Below are positions 45,130 to 54,478 of a stretch of DNA of 64,000 nt, in pieces. Made by a program: the position numbers and the translations under genes. Source of the stretch: Loktanella sp. M215 (GTDB lineage: Bacteria > Pseudomonadota > Alphaproteobacteria > Rhodobacterales > Rhodobacteraceae); assembly GCF_021735925.1 (NCBI RefSeq), contig NZ_WMEA01000001.1, positions 2,510,001 to 2,574,000 on the forward strand, written 5' to 3'. A model generated the notes under the pieces. It was given only the letters and a program-made list of their open reading frames with translations, made no database searches and was not told the DNA's origin. Each line of letters opens with the position of its first letter. Position 1 is the first letter of the stretch.

Positions 45130-47457
45130 ATGGCGGCGCGTCATCCGACGCTTTTTTGGGTGCTGTTGACGGCGACGGCGGGTCTGGCGCTGATGGCATT
45201 GCTGTCGCAGGGTCACGTTGTGGCAACGGTGGCTGCGGCAGCCGCGGTCGCGACATTGGTGCTGGCCTTCGTTCAGCGGCTGCGGCACTTTCGCCGCGTG
45301 GCGCAGGGACACAAGCGCGGGGCAGCAGGCGCGCGTCGCTCTGCCATGCCCGCACAGGACGCGATCATCGCGTTGCTGTCGCATGATGCCGATGTGGCTT
45401 ATCTGACCGATATCGACGGCGACATCATCTATGCCAATCAGGTGGCGCTGGAACGCTTCGGTGATATCTCTGACGGGCATCTGGCTTCGGCCTTCAGCCG
45501 CATCCTCGCCAATCCCGAAGCCGTTCTGTTTCGCTTGCAGAACCGCGCTGCTGCCACCGGTGCCGCCCGCGAGGACATCATCACCCGGTCGGGCCAGTTT
45601 CGGATGTCGCTCGTGCACTTGGGCGATGACAAGCAACTGTGGCGCCTTGACGATCTGGGCAAGGCAGCGCGGTCTACGGGGCGTGCCGCGGACCTGCTGA
45701 CCCTGCCGATGCTGACGGCGGGCCCGACGGACGCGATTCTGTATCTGAACGAGGCGTTTCGTAAACTGCTGGGGGCGCGGCCGAAATCGCTCTCCGGCAT
45801 TTTTGGCCCGGAACCGCTGGTCAGTGGACAATCGCGGCAGATCCAGACGGTAGACGGCATCGAAAATGTCATGCTGGGCGTTGTCGAAGGGGCCGCGGGC
45901 CGTCGCGAGATCTATCTCTTTCCACCCGGCCCGACCGCTGATGTCCGGACCCTCCCTCCGGTGCTGTCTGCGGGGTGGAATGCGATCGAGGATCTGCCGG
46001 TGCCCCTGCTCAAGATTGCCGAGGACGGCCAGATCACGGCATCGAACCGCGAGGCGCGGAGTCTTCTTGGCCTTGCGGAGGGGCAGGACCGTCGGGTTCA
46101 GGATGTGCTGGACGGTCTCGGGCGCCCCATCACGGACTGGGTCCGCGAGGCGCTAAACGGCCACGGCGGTCATGTCAGTCAATTCCTGCGGGGCCGTGGG
46201 GACCGTCAGGAGATCTTTGTCCAGGTGACTCTCAACACGGCTGACGGACCCGAAGGCCGTCATCTGATTGCGGTGCTGAACGACGTCACCGAATTGAAAA
46301 CGTTGGAAGCGCAATTCGTTCAAAGCCAGAAGATGCAGGCCATCGGTCAGCTTGCCGGTGGCGTCGCGCATGATTTCAACAATCTGCTGACGGCCATCTC
46401 GGGCCATTGCGACCTGTTGCTGCTGCGGCATGATCAAGGCGATCATGATTACGGCGATCTGATCCAGATTCACCAGAACGCCAATCGTGCGGCCAGCCTC
46501 GTCGGTCAACTGCTCGCCTTTTCCCGCAAGCAGAACCTGCAGCCGGAACGGATCGACCTGCGCGACACGCTGTCGGATCTGACGCATCTGCTGAATCGTC
46601 TGGTGGGGGAAAAGGTATCGCTGGTGCTTGATCACGATCCAGATCTGGCCGCGATCAAGGCGGACAAACGGCAACTGGAACAGGTCATGATGAACCTTGT
46701 CGTGAACGCACGCGACGCCATGCCCCAAGGCGGAGAGATCGTGATCAAGACCGAAAACAGGCTGCTGTCAAAGCCGGTGGAGCGCGACCGGGTCACCGTG
46801 CCGCCCGGTGACTATGTTGTGGTCCGGGTTGTGGATGAAGGATGCGGCATTCCCGCTGACCGGCTGCACAAGATCTTCGAACCATTCTGGACCACGAAAC
46901 GGCCTGGCGAAGGCACCGGGTTGGGTCTTTCGACGGTCTACGGGATCGTCAAGCAGACCGGCGGCTATATTTTCGCCAATTCCGAGGTCGGTATCGGCAC
47001 CGAATTCGAACTTCTCTTTCCAAGCCATTCGCTGCCCGTCACGGACTCGCCTCTGCTGGCGCCGCCGCCGCATGCAGCGTTGGCCCGGCAGGGGGACGGT
47101 GTCGTCCTTCTCGTCGAGGACGAGGCGCCCGTTCGCGCCTTTGCGTCGCGTGCGTTGCGGCTGCGTGGCTACACAGTTTTGGAAGCGGATTGTGCCGAGG
47201 GCGCCCTGGACCTGTTGGCGGATCCCGACCTACACGTAGATATCTTCGTGACGGATGTGATCATGCCCGGCAAGGATGGTCCGACATGGGTGCGTGAAGC
47301 CTTGGCTGACCGACCGACGACAAAAGTCGTTTTCGTATCGGGCTATTCGGAGGATGCCTTTGCGGACGAGAACGAACGTATTCCGAACGCCGTCTTCCTG
47401 CCAAAGCCATTTTCGCTCAACGAGCTGACGAACACCGTTCAGGATCAACTGGCATGA
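45130..47457 (+). CDS. cckA: hybrid sensor kinase CckA
   Basis: Start taken at ATG 45130; GTG codons at 45097 and 45109 are alternatives. About 775 residues: two membrane helices near the N-terminus (residues ~8-50), two PAS-like regions (~residues 80-200 and ~285-395), a HisKA domain with His414 in GGVAHDFNNLLTAISGHCDL, the HATPase domain (NLVVNARDAMP, GCGIP, GTGLGLSTVYGIV), and a C-terminal receiver with phospho-Asp709 (TDVIMPG). The HisKA block is almost diagnostic for CckA, which feeds phosphate through ChpT to CtrA. In Rhodobacterales this pathway controls motility, gene transfer agents and related traits. Confidence 0.94.
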   Translation: MAARHPTLFWVLLTATAGLALMALLSQGHVVATVAAAAAVATLVLAFVQRLRHFRRVAQGHKRGAAGARRSAMPAQDAIIALLSHDADVAYLTDIDGDIIYANQVALERFGDISDGHLASAFSRILANPEAVLFRLQNRAAATGAAREDIITRSGQFRMSLVHLGDDKQLWRLDDLGKAARSTGRAADLLTLPMLTAGPTDAILYLNEAFRKLLGARPKSLSGIFGPEPLVSGQSRQIQTVDGIENVMLGVVEGAAGRREIYLFPPGPTADVRTLPPVLSAGWNAIEDLPVPLLKIAEDGQITASNREARSLLGLAEGQDRRVQDVLDGLGRPITDWVREALNGHGGHVSQFLRGRGDRQEIFVQVTLNTADGPEGRHLIAVLNDVTELKTLEAQFVQSQKMQAIGQLAGGVAHDFNNLLTAISGHCDLLLLRHDQGDHDYGDLIQIHQNANRAASLVGQLLAFSRKQNLQPERIDLRDTLSDLTHLLNRLVGEKVSLVLDHDPDLAAIKADKRQLEQVMMNLVVNARDAMPQGGEIVIKTENRLLSKPVERDRVTVPPGDYVVVRVVDEGCGIPADRLHKIFEPFWTTKRPGEGTGLGLSTVYGIVKQTGGYIFANSEVGIGTEFELLFPSHSLPVTDSPLLAPPPHAALARQGDGVVLLVEDEAPVRAFASRALRLRGYTVLEADCAEGALDLLADPDLHVDIFVTDVIMPGKDGPTWVREALADRPTTKVVFVSGYSEDAFADENERIPNAVFLPKPFSLNELTNTVQDQLA

Positions 47458-48506
47458 CGTGCAGTGTCATGGACATCGCCCTGTGGCGTTTGTCGCCGGT
47501 TGCGCGGCTGCATGCGTTTCGGGCGACGGACGAAAACATAAATCTTCATGCCTGAGCGGCTTGGATTGTTATCAATGCGATAATGGGTTCCTGCGAGGGA
47601 TCGCGCTTGTCTGAAACCCTGCATTGGCAGACCTACAATGCGGTAGGAGTGGCCTCACAGGATGGCTAACAGCCAAATGCCTTTTCTCATCGTTTTTCCG
47701 GCGACGGCTCGACCGCTGGAGCGCGTGGGTCGATGAATATCTGGTGCAATCCTGATGGATGAATTTTGGGGTGCCCCTTTTTCCGCGACGGGATCTGGCG
47801 CTTTTTAGACGCTGATCCGCTCCGACTCATGGGGTTGCTTTGCTTTGCAGTGATTGGACCACAACCGCTGGTCGACCGCGAAGGGCCTTATGCGGGCGGC
47901 GGTAATTGTCGAACTGCATGCACTTTCGAAAAAACGCGCAAGCCTTGGATCCCGGCTGCCAAACAAGCTGGTCGTCAGGCTGATCGATCTGCCTTGAGGA
48001 CCTGCTGCGTCGTAACAGCCAGACTGATGTCTGAATGATTTGTTCCGGCGGGTGACACACGGGCGCAAGAGCGGCGACTCCGCGCCGATGAAGCCTCAAT
48101 GGACTCCGCAAAGCTCACCGGGAGAGATCGAGTCAATTCGCGTGCGGATCAGGTCGCCATGCAACACGCGTCCAAGCAAAGGCATGAGACACGATCGGAT
48201 CATTGCCATTATGCCTGATCAGCGGCTTTTCCGGCGATTGCCAATTGTCCGAAGGGTCGGATGGACCGGCCCGATCAGACTCCATCCACGCCGCCGCATT
48301 GGACTGGCAAGCACGTCCTAAACCATCTGGCTTGCGCCCGCAGCATCCTTTACGACCCGTTGTCGTGTCGAAGGTGATCGCCGTCCAGCCAGTGCCGCTC
48401 GACTTGCACCCGCGGTATCAACCAGACGCCTGCAGCGGGCTTTGCGGTTCGGCGCTGTTCGATCCGGACCTTGCATCATCGTTTGGTGTCGCGTGCGGCT
48501 ACGGTG
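47458..48506. other. 1.05-kb gene-poor scar with possible transposase debris
   Basis: No intact gene is supported. On the minus strand, a frame at 47827-48111 ends with FDNYRRPHKALRGRP, which resembles the C-terminal DDE-transposase/integrase motif (NYxRPHxALGGxTP). Its upstream part does not form a transposase. Plus-strand frames at 47766-48038 and 48040-48321 have no family features. No inverted terminal repeats or target duplications were found by eye. The best reading is a site of old insertion and decay between cckA and glk. Confidence 0.45.
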
Positions 48507-49487
48507 TCAATCGGCTGCAGCGAGCGCGGTCAGGTGGGCCGCCGAACCTGTCAGCGCGGCGTAGTCGTCTTCGATGACCGAGACGCTGAAGTTCCCCATG
48601 AAACCAGCGAACCGGCCCTTGTCGCGGAAGGCGTCGCCGAAGCCGAATTGCGACAGATAGGGTGCGATGGCGCGGGCCACGCCGCCCACGAGGTAGACGC
48701 CGCCGAAAGGCAGCTGGATCAGAGACAGGTTGCCGGCGACAGTGCCGAGGATGCGGGTAAAGATCCGCGCCGCCTCGACCGCGCGGGGGTCACGTCCGTC
48801 GGCGAGGGCTGCCATGATCATATGGGCACGTTCCTCGCGCGGATCGTTCGCCTCTTGCCCGAGGAAGGCATAGACCCGTTCCAGCCCGCGGCCCGACAGA
48901 ACGTCCTCGACCGCCGGAAAGCCGTGCGCGTTCGAGACATACTGGCACAGGCGCAATTCCTGCTCGGTCCGGATCGGCAGGTTGGCGTGGCCGCTTTCCG
49001 ACGGGGTGACAAGGCGCCCGGCTTCGGTTTCAAAGACCGGCGCCGCGTTGAAGCCGGTGCCGACGCCGATCACTAGCTTGGCGGCATGGTCCCCGCCAGC
49101 AACCCCGTCGAGGATGGGCAGCACGTTCGCGGGGTCCAGAAATCCCAGCGCATGGCCCTGTGCCTGCAGGTCGTTCAGGATGGCGACGGTTTCGGACTTC
49201 GTGGCGCGGGCCAGCGTTTCCTTGTCGATGACCCAATCGAGGTTCGTCATCGTAGCGCGCCCGTCGCGCACGGGGCCTGCCACAGCCACGCAGGCCGCGT
49301 GAGGGGCAAGGCCGCCCGAATCCGCCTCGAACTGGCGGATCACGCTTTCAAGACCGGGAAAGTCGGCATTCTGATAGCGGCGGACCGTGTCGGGCAGCAC
49401 GCTGCGGGCCTCTGCCAAGGCGATCCGTGTATTCGTGCCGCCGATGTCGGCGACCAGATTGTAGGAATTGGCGGGGGGCAGGGTCAT
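48507..49487 (-). CDS. glk: glucokinase
   Basis: The 326-residue ATP-dependent glucokinase of the ASKHA fold has the phosphate-1 loop LVADIGGTNTRIALAE, ACVAVAGPV, the sugar-binding TNLDWVIDKETL and NDLQAQGHAL, GVGTGFNAAPVF, and ESGHANLPIRTEQE, where the sugar-contacting E and H lie. It makes glucose-6-phosphate from the glucose released by the GH1 and GH13 enzymes next door. It overlaps the GH1 gene by 4 bp (ATGA) and is translated after it. Confidence 0.95.
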   Translation of the reverse strand: MTLPPANSYNLVADIGGTNTRIALAEARSVLPDTVRRYQNADFPGLESVIRQFEADSGGLAPHAACVAVAGPVRDGRATMTNLDWVIDKETLARATKSETVAILNDLQAQGHALGFLDPANVLPILDGVAGGDHAAKLVIGVGTGFNAAPVFETEAGRLVTPSESGHANLPIRTEQELRLCQYVSNAHGFPAVEDVLSGRGLERVYAFLGQEANDPREERAHMIMAALADGRDPRAVEAARIFTRILGTVAGNLSLIQLPFGGVYLVGGVARAIAPYLSQFGFGDAFRDKGRFAGFMGNFSVSVIEDDYAALTGSAAHLTALAAAD

Positions 49488-50815
49488 GGGGCGTTCTTTC
49501 GCGGGGCAATGGCGGACTTCAAAGCGTGATAGGAGGCTTTCGGCGTTCGGTCCAGCGTCTCGAAATCGACGTGGACGAGGCCGAACCGCTTTTCATAGCC
49601 AAAGGCCCATTCGTAATTGTCCAGCAGCGACCAGTAAAAGAAGCCCTGCAGGTTGGTGCCAGCCGCGATGGCATCATGCATGGCGCCCATGTGGGCGTCG
49701 ATGAAGGCGATGCGCGCGGCGTCGTCGGTGCCGACCGTATCGGGCCAGGCCATGCCGTTTTCGGTCACGAAGATCGGCAGGTCACCGACGTAGTCGCGCG
49801 ACATCCGGGTCAGCGTGCGCATCAGCCCCTCAGGGTAGATTTCCCAGCCCATCTGCGTCTTGTCCAGCAGGCCGGTGACGGGCCTTGTCGCGGGCCATGT
49901 GGCCTCGGGGTCGGCGGCAACTAGGCCGCGCGTGTAGTAATTGACGCCCAGAAAGTCGATCGGCTGGCTGATCTCGGCCATGTCGTCCTGCCAGTCGCGG
50001 GGCAGGTGGGGGCCAAAGCCTGTCAGCGCCTCCTGCGGGTAGGTGCCTTTGGTGATCGCCTCGATGAACCAGCGGTTGTGGGTGGCGTCCTGCGTTGCGG
50101 CAGCGGCCTTGTCGGCTGCGCTGTCGGTCGCTGCTTCCGTCGCCTCGAAGTTCAGGACGATGCCGCAGTTTTTCATGCCAAGGTCGCGCAGGCGGGTCAT
50201 CGTGCGGCCGTGCGCCTTGTTGACGTGGTGCATGGCGCGGGCGGCGGCGCGGATGTCGCGCAGGCCGGGCGCGTGATGGCCCAGAAAGTGCGACAGGTAG
50301 GCGACGCACCAGCTTTCGTTGATGGTGGCGATGGAATGGACGCGGTCGCCGATGCGGTGGGTGATGACCTCGGCATAATCAGCCATCCAGTCGGCGACAT
50401 CCGGGTTGGTCCAGCCGCCCAGATCGGCCAGCGCCGACGGCATTTCCCAATGATAGAGGGTCTGGAACGGCTTCAGCCCGCGGGCCAGGCAGCCATCGAC
50501 AAGGCGGTCGTAGAAATCCAGACCCTGCTGGTTCACCTGTCCGCGCCCCTCTGGCAGGACACGCGCCCAGCTGGTGGAAAAGCGGTAGGCGTCCATGCCG
50601 GCATCCCGCAACAGGTCAAGGTCCGCGTCCATCCGGTGGTAGTGATCGCAGGCGATGGCCCCGTCCTCGGCGCGGATCACGTTGCCGGGACCCTTGGCGA
50701 AGGTGTCCCAATGGGTCGGTCCGCATCCGCCGAAGGACGACCCCTCGATCTGGTATGCCGCGGTGGCGGCCCCGAACAGAAAGCCTTGGGGAAAGTCGTT
50801 GCGGGTCAGTTTCAT
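49484..50815 (-). CDS. GH1 family beta-glucosidase
   Basis: The 443-residue (beta/alpha)8 enzyme has FPQGFLFGAATAAYQIEGSS, the GH1 N-terminal signature, the acid/base Glu in SIATINESWCV and the nucleophile Glu in PIFVTENGMAW. No signal peptide, so it hydrolyses imported beta-glucosides in the cytoplasm. It is upstream of glk with a 4-bp overlap. The divergent GH13 gene suggests the pair share control of disaccharide use. Confidence 0.95.
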   Translation of the reverse strand: MKLTRNDFPQGFLFGAATAAYQIEGSSFGGCGPTHWDTFAKGPGNVIRAEDGAIACDHYHRMDADLDLLRDAGMDAYRFSTSWARVLPEGRGQVNQQGLDFYDRLVDGCLARGLKPFQTLYHWEMPSALADLGGWTNPDVADWMADYAEVITHRIGDRVHSIATINESWCVAYLSHFLGHHAPGLRDIRAAARAMHHVNKAHGRTMTRLRDLGMKNCGIVLNFEATEAATDSAADKAAAATQDATHNRWFIEAITKGTYPQEALTGFGPHLPRDWQDDMAEISQPIDFLGVNYYTRGLVAADPEATWPATRPVTGLLDKTQMGWEIYPEGLMRTLTRMSRDYVGDLPIFVTENGMAWPDTVGTDDAARIAFIDAHMGAMHDAIAAGTNLQGFFYWSLLDNYEWAFGYEKRFGLVHVDFETLDRTPKASYHALKSAIAPRKNAP

Positions 50816-50846
50816 GCGATCCTCCGGGCCGTGTCCCCTTCATCAG

Positions 50847-50920
50847 TTGCGCAAGGGGCCGCGAATGACAAGACCGTGGGCAATCGCCCCGTTGTGTTCG
50901 CAGATGGGCGTTGCTAGCAA
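50847..50920. promoter_or_regulatory. two TTGC/GCAA palindromes in the GH1-GH13 divergent promoter
   Basis: TTGCGCAA at 50847-50854 and TTGCTAGCAA at 50911-50920 lie 64 bp apart between the divergent genes. Similar half-sites are used by LacI-family sugar repressors. Short palindromes arise by chance, so support is modest. Confidence 0.35.
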
Positions 50921-50952
50921 AAGACAACGCGCACAGCCCAAGGACAGACGCC

Positions 50953-52605
50953 ATGACCGCAGCCAAGCTCGATAACGTCGCCAACCCGTATTGGTGGCGC
51001 GGGGCCGTCATCTATCAGATCTATCCGCGCAGCTATCAGGACAGCAACGGCGACGGGATTGGCGACCTGTTGGGGATCGTCAGCCGCATCCCCTATATCG
51101 CCTCGTTGGGCGTGGACGCGATCTGGATCTCGCCGTTCTTTACCTCTCCGATGAAGGATTTCGGCTATGATGTCAGCGATTACTGCGACGTCGATCCGAT
51201 GTTCGGGTCGCTGGCGGATTTCGACGCGGTGGTGGACACGGCGCACCGCTTTGGCATCCGCGTGATGATCGACCTGGTGCTGAGCCATACCAGCGACCAG
51301 CACCCGTGGTTCAAGGAGAGCGTGCAGGACCGCACCAATCCCAAGAATGACTGGTACGTCTGGGCCGACCCCAAGCCCGATGGCACACCACCGAACAACT
51401 GGCTGTCGATCTTCGGCGGCAGCGGCTGGCAGTGGTCGCCCCGGCGCGAGCAATATTATCAGCACAATTTCCTGACGAGCCAGCCCGACCTGAACTTCCA
51501 CAACATGGAGGTGCATGACGCACTTCTGGACGTGGCGACCTTCTGGCTGCACCGGGGTGTCGACGGGTTCCGCCTCGATACCATCAACTTCTACACTTGC
51601 GACAAGGAGCTGCGCGACAACCCGGGCCTGCCCAAAGAACAGCGCAACGCCAATATCGCGCCGGCGGTGAATCCCTATAATCACCAGGAACATATCTACG
51701 ACAAGAACCGCCCGGAAAACCTTGATTTCCTGCGCAAACTGCGCGCCGTCATGCAACCCTACGGCGCTGCCGCCGTGGGCGAGGTCGGTGATGCGCAACG
51801 GGGATTGGAGATCATGGGCGAATACACCCGCGGCGACGATCTGATGCAGATGTGCTATGCCTTCGAATTCCTGTCCGACACCCAGCCCACCGCCGCCCGC
51901 ATCGTCGAGGTCATGCAGGACGTCGACCGGGTGGCCGCCGACGGCTGGGCCTGCTGGGCGTTTTCCAACCACGACGTGGTGCGCCATGCCAGCCGCTGGA
52001 ACCTGTCCACCGGTGCGCAGCGGATGTTCATCACCCTGATCATGGCCCTGCGCGGATCGGTCTGCATCTATCAGGGCGAGGAGCTAGGTCTTCCCGAGGC
52101 AGAGCTGCGCTTCGAGGATCTGCAGGATCCCTACGGCATCGAGTTCTGGCCCGAGTTTAAGGGCCGCGACGGCTGCAGGACCCCGATGGTCTGGGACGCC
52201 GAGGCGCAGAACGCCGGGTTCTCCTCTGCGCCCCGCACGTGGCTGCCGATCAGTGGCGCGCATCGCGATCTGGCGGTGTCGGTGCAGGAAGCAGACCCGA
52301 GTGCCGTGCTGCATCACTATCGCAAGGCCGTCGCCTTCCGCCACAACCACGCGGCGCTGCGCACCGGCAGCCACGACGGGCTGAAGTCGGACGGCGACGT
52401 GATCTATTTCACCCGCGAAACGGCGGCTGAAAAACTCTTTTGCGTGTTCAACGTCTCTGACAGTCCCAGCAGCTTTCGCATGCCCGACGGGGACTGGCGG
52501 TCGATCGGTCAGGAACTGGGCAGTGCCACGATCAACGAGGACGGCTGGCTGCATCTGGGGCCGTGGCAGGCGTGCTTTGCCCTCGACCGCACACGGAAGG
52601 GATAA
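50953..52605 (+). CDS. GH13 family alpha-glucosidase
   Basis: Start at ATG 50953. The 550-residue protein has WWRGAVIYQIYPRSYQDSNGDGIGDL, the start of GH13 alpha-glucosidases/oligo-1,6-glucosidases. Conserved sites: DLVLSHTSDQH (region I), nucleophile Asp209 in GFRLDTINFY, acid/base Glu277 in AVGEVGD, and transition-state Asp341 in FSNHDVVRH. It is cytoplasmic, with no signal peptide. In Rhodobacterales and rhizobia such enzymes (AglA) cleave imported sucrose, maltose or trehalose-like sugars, but no agl transporter is in the window. Confidence 0.94.
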   Translation: MTAAKLDNVANPYWWRGAVIYQIYPRSYQDSNGDGIGDLLGIVSRIPYIASLGVDAIWISPFFTSPMKDFGYDVSDYCDVDPMFGSLADFDAVVDTAHRFGIRVMIDLVLSHTSDQHPWFKESVQDRTNPKNDWYVWADPKPDGTPPNNWLSIFGGSGWQWSPRREQYYQHNFLTSQPDLNFHNMEVHDALLDVATFWLHRGVDGFRLDTINFYTCDKELRDNPGLPKEQRNANIAPAVNPYNHQEHIYDKNRPENLDFLRKLRAVMQPYGAAAVGEVGDAQRGLEIMGEYTRGDDLMQMCYAFEFLSDTQPTAARIVEVMQDVDRVAADGWACWAFSNHDVVRHASRWNLSTGAQRMFITLIMALRGSVCIYQGEELGLPEAELRFEDLQDPYGIEFWPEFKGRDGCRTPMVWDAEAQNAGFSSAPRTWLPISGAHRDLAVSVQEADPSAVLHHYRKAVAFRHNHAALRTGSHDGLKSDGDVIYFTRETAAEKLFCVFNVSDSPSSFRMPDGDWRSIGQELGSATINEDGWLHLGPWQACFALDRTRKG

Positions 52606-52608
52606 GCC

Positions 52609-53376
52609 ATGGATCTGCCTGAAAACACGCTCAAGACACGGCTGCAGTCGGGCGAGGTGCTGACCGGCCTGTGGCTGTCGAGCGCGTCATCGCTGCTGGC
52701 GGAACTGGCCGGGCAATCAGGCTTCGACTGGTGCCTGATCGACGGCGAGCATAGCCCGCAAAGCCTGCCGGACATGTTGCCACTGCTGCAGGCGCTGGCG
52801 GCGACGCCGACAGCGGCCGTCATCCGCATCCCCGCGGCAGAGGACTGGATGGTCAAGCAGGCGCTGGACCTTGGTGCGCAGGCCGTGCTGGTGCCGTTGG
52901 TCCACGACGCGGCGACGGCCACGCGTATGGCGCGGGCAGTGCGCTATCCCCCAGACGGCACCCGCGGGATGGGGGCGGCGATGGCGCGGGCGTCGCGCTT
53001 TGGTGCGGTCACGTCCTACGCGCATCAGGCCAACGCCAATGCGTGCCTGATCGTGCAGGCCGAAAGCCGGTCCGCGCTGGACAATATCGACGCGATCGCC
53101 GCGGTGGATGGCGTGGACGGTGTCTTTGTCGGTCCGGCTGACCTGTCTGCCGATATGGGCTACGTCGGCCAGCTGGAGCATCCGGATGTCGACAAGGCCA
53201 TCGACCACATCATCACGCGCACGCAGGCAGCGGGGAAATTCGCCGGTGTGCTGACATTCAATCCCGAACGGATTGCCAGATATCGCAAGATGGGCGTGGA
53301 GTTTCTGGGCGTCGGTGGCGACGTGGCCGTCCTGGCAAAAGCCCTGAGGGCCCTGGCACAGCAGGCCAAAGGCTAA
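52609..53376 (+). CDS. HpcH/HpaI-family class II aldolase
   Basis: The 255-residue metal-dependent aldolase starts 3 bp after the GH13 stop. Features: GLWLSSASSLLAELAGQSGFDWCLIDGEHSP (in part; catalytic His and metal-side residues), AVIRIPAAEDWMVKQALDLGAQAVLVPLV, YPPDGTRGMG, and VDGVFVGPADLSADMGY. This family cleaves 4-hydroxy-2-oxo-heptanedioate or similar 2-oxo-3-deoxy acids to pyruvate plus an aldehyde. Its coupling to the GH13 gene suggests sugar-acid breakdown, but the substrate is not fixed by sequence. Confidence 0.9.
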   Translation: MDLPENTLKTRLQSGEVLTGLWLSSASSLLAELAGQSGFDWCLIDGEHSPQSLPDMLPLLQALAATPTAAVIRIPAAEDWMVKQALDLGAQAVLVPLVHDAATATRMARAVRYPPDGTRGMGAAMARASRFGAVTSYAHQANANACLIVQAESRSALDNIDAIAAVDGVDGVFVGPADLSADMGYVGQLEHPDVDKAIDHIITRTQAAGKFAGVLTFNPERIARYRKMGVEFLGVGGDVAVLAKALRALAQQAKG

Positions 53377-53402
53377 GCCGTCGGTCGCGTGCGACCGACG
53401 GC
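53377..53402. terminator. perfect 12-bp hairpin between convergent genes
   Basis: GCCGTCGGTCGC-GT-GCGACCGACGGC, immediately after the aldolase stop and 9 bp before the stop of the leftward methyltransferase gene. It probably ends transcription in both directions, although neither side has a real T-run. Confidence 0.6.
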
Positions 53403-53410
53403 GGCAGGCA

Positions 53411-54478
53411 CTAGTTCCGCTTGCGGCGCCCGGTGCGGGCGCGGCCTTCGCCGGGGGCGACGACGGCGCGGTTGAACCTGATCCATTCGCCGCCCGACGG
53501 ATCGTTGTCGGTCAGGAAGTTGGCGGCGCGGATCGCCTCCATCTCGGAGCCTGCGCGTGACTTGGTCGACCCGAGGCCCGTCAATTGGCAGAACAGCTCC
53601 ATGTCGATGTCATCGGGGATCACGATCCCGGCGGCTGCCAGTTCGGCCTTCTTGGCCTCGATCTTGGCCGCCGTGACGGGCAGGGCCACCGGGTTCATGA
53701 TCGCGGATGTCATGCCCGTCGCCATCGCCATCGGCAGGAAGGCATTGTTGATGCCGTGACGGTTCGGCAGGCCAAAGCTGATGTTGGACGCACCGCAGGT
53801 CGTGTTCACGCCAAGCTCGTCGCGCAGGCGGCGCACCAGTTTGAAGACCTGCAAGCCGGCCGTGCCCATCGCGCCGATCGGCATGACCAGCGGGTCGACG
53901 ACGATGTCATGCGCCGGGATGCCGTAGTCGGCAGCGCGCTCGACGATCTTCTTGGCCACGGCGAACCGCACCTCCGGGTCTTCGGAAATCCCCGTGTCGT
54001 CATTGGAAATCGCCACGACCGGGACGTTGTATTTCTTGACCAGCGGCAGGACCAGTTCCAGCCGCTCTTCCTCGCCCGTGACCGAGTTCAGCAGCGGGCG
54101 GCCTTCGCAGGCGGCAAGCCCAGCTTCCAACGCACCGGGGACGGAGCTGTCGATGCACAGCGGCACGTCGACGATGGCCTGCACGCGGCGGATCAGTTCC
54201 GGCATCAGCATCGGCTCGACAAAGTTGTTGTCGGCATAGCGGGGATCTTCGGCCATCTTGTTGGTGAAGACGGCGCCGGAGTTGATGTCCAGCATCGTGG
54301 CGCCCGCCGCGACCTGTGCGATGGCGTCCGCCTCGACCCGGGAAAAATCGCCCTGTTCCAGTTCGGCCGCGAGGATCTTGCGCCCGGTGGGGTTGATCCG
54401 TTCCCCGATCACGCAGAAGGGCTGGTCAAAGCCGATGATGGCGGTCTTGGTCTTGGATTCGACGATCGTTCTGGTCAT
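53411..54478 (-). CDS. methyltetrahydrofolate:corrinoid methyltransferase (pterin-binding domain)
   Basis: Start at ATG 54478 (overlap with the upstream stop, ATGA). The 355-residue protein folds as a pterin-binding TIM barrel: VIGERINPTGRK, GATMLDINSGA, IDSSVPGALEAGLAA, VVAISNDDTGIS, DPLVMPIGAMG and NTTCGASNISFGLPNRHG. The family moves methyl groups between tetrahydrofolate and a corrinoid protein. In roseobacters such genes sit with MttB-like and corrinoid-protein genes used in methylamine or betaine breakdown; none of those are visible here. The C-terminal ~20 residues are basic (GRARTGRRKRN). Confidence 0.85.
   Translation of the reverse strand: MTRTIVESKTKTAIIGFDQPFCVIGERINPTGRKILAAELEQGDFSRVEADAIAQVAAGATMLDINSGAVFTNKMAEDPRYADNNFVEPMLMPELIRRVQAIVDVPLCIDSSVPGALEAGLAACEGRPLLNSVTGEEERLELVLPLVKKYNVPVVAISNDDTGISEDPEVRFAVAKKIVERAADYGIPAHDIVVDPLVMPIGAMGTAGLQVFKLVRRLRDELGVNTTCGASNISFGLPNRHGINNAFLPMAMATGMTSAIMNPVALPVTAAKIEAKKAELAAAGIVIPDDIDMELFCQLTGLGSTKSRAGSEMEAIRAANFLTDNDPSGGEWIRFNRAVVAPGEGRARTGRRKRN

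Noticed and set aside
47766-48321. Plus-strand frames between cckA and glk as genes
   Set aside because: No ribosome sites, no domains, Cys/Arg-rich random-like composition.
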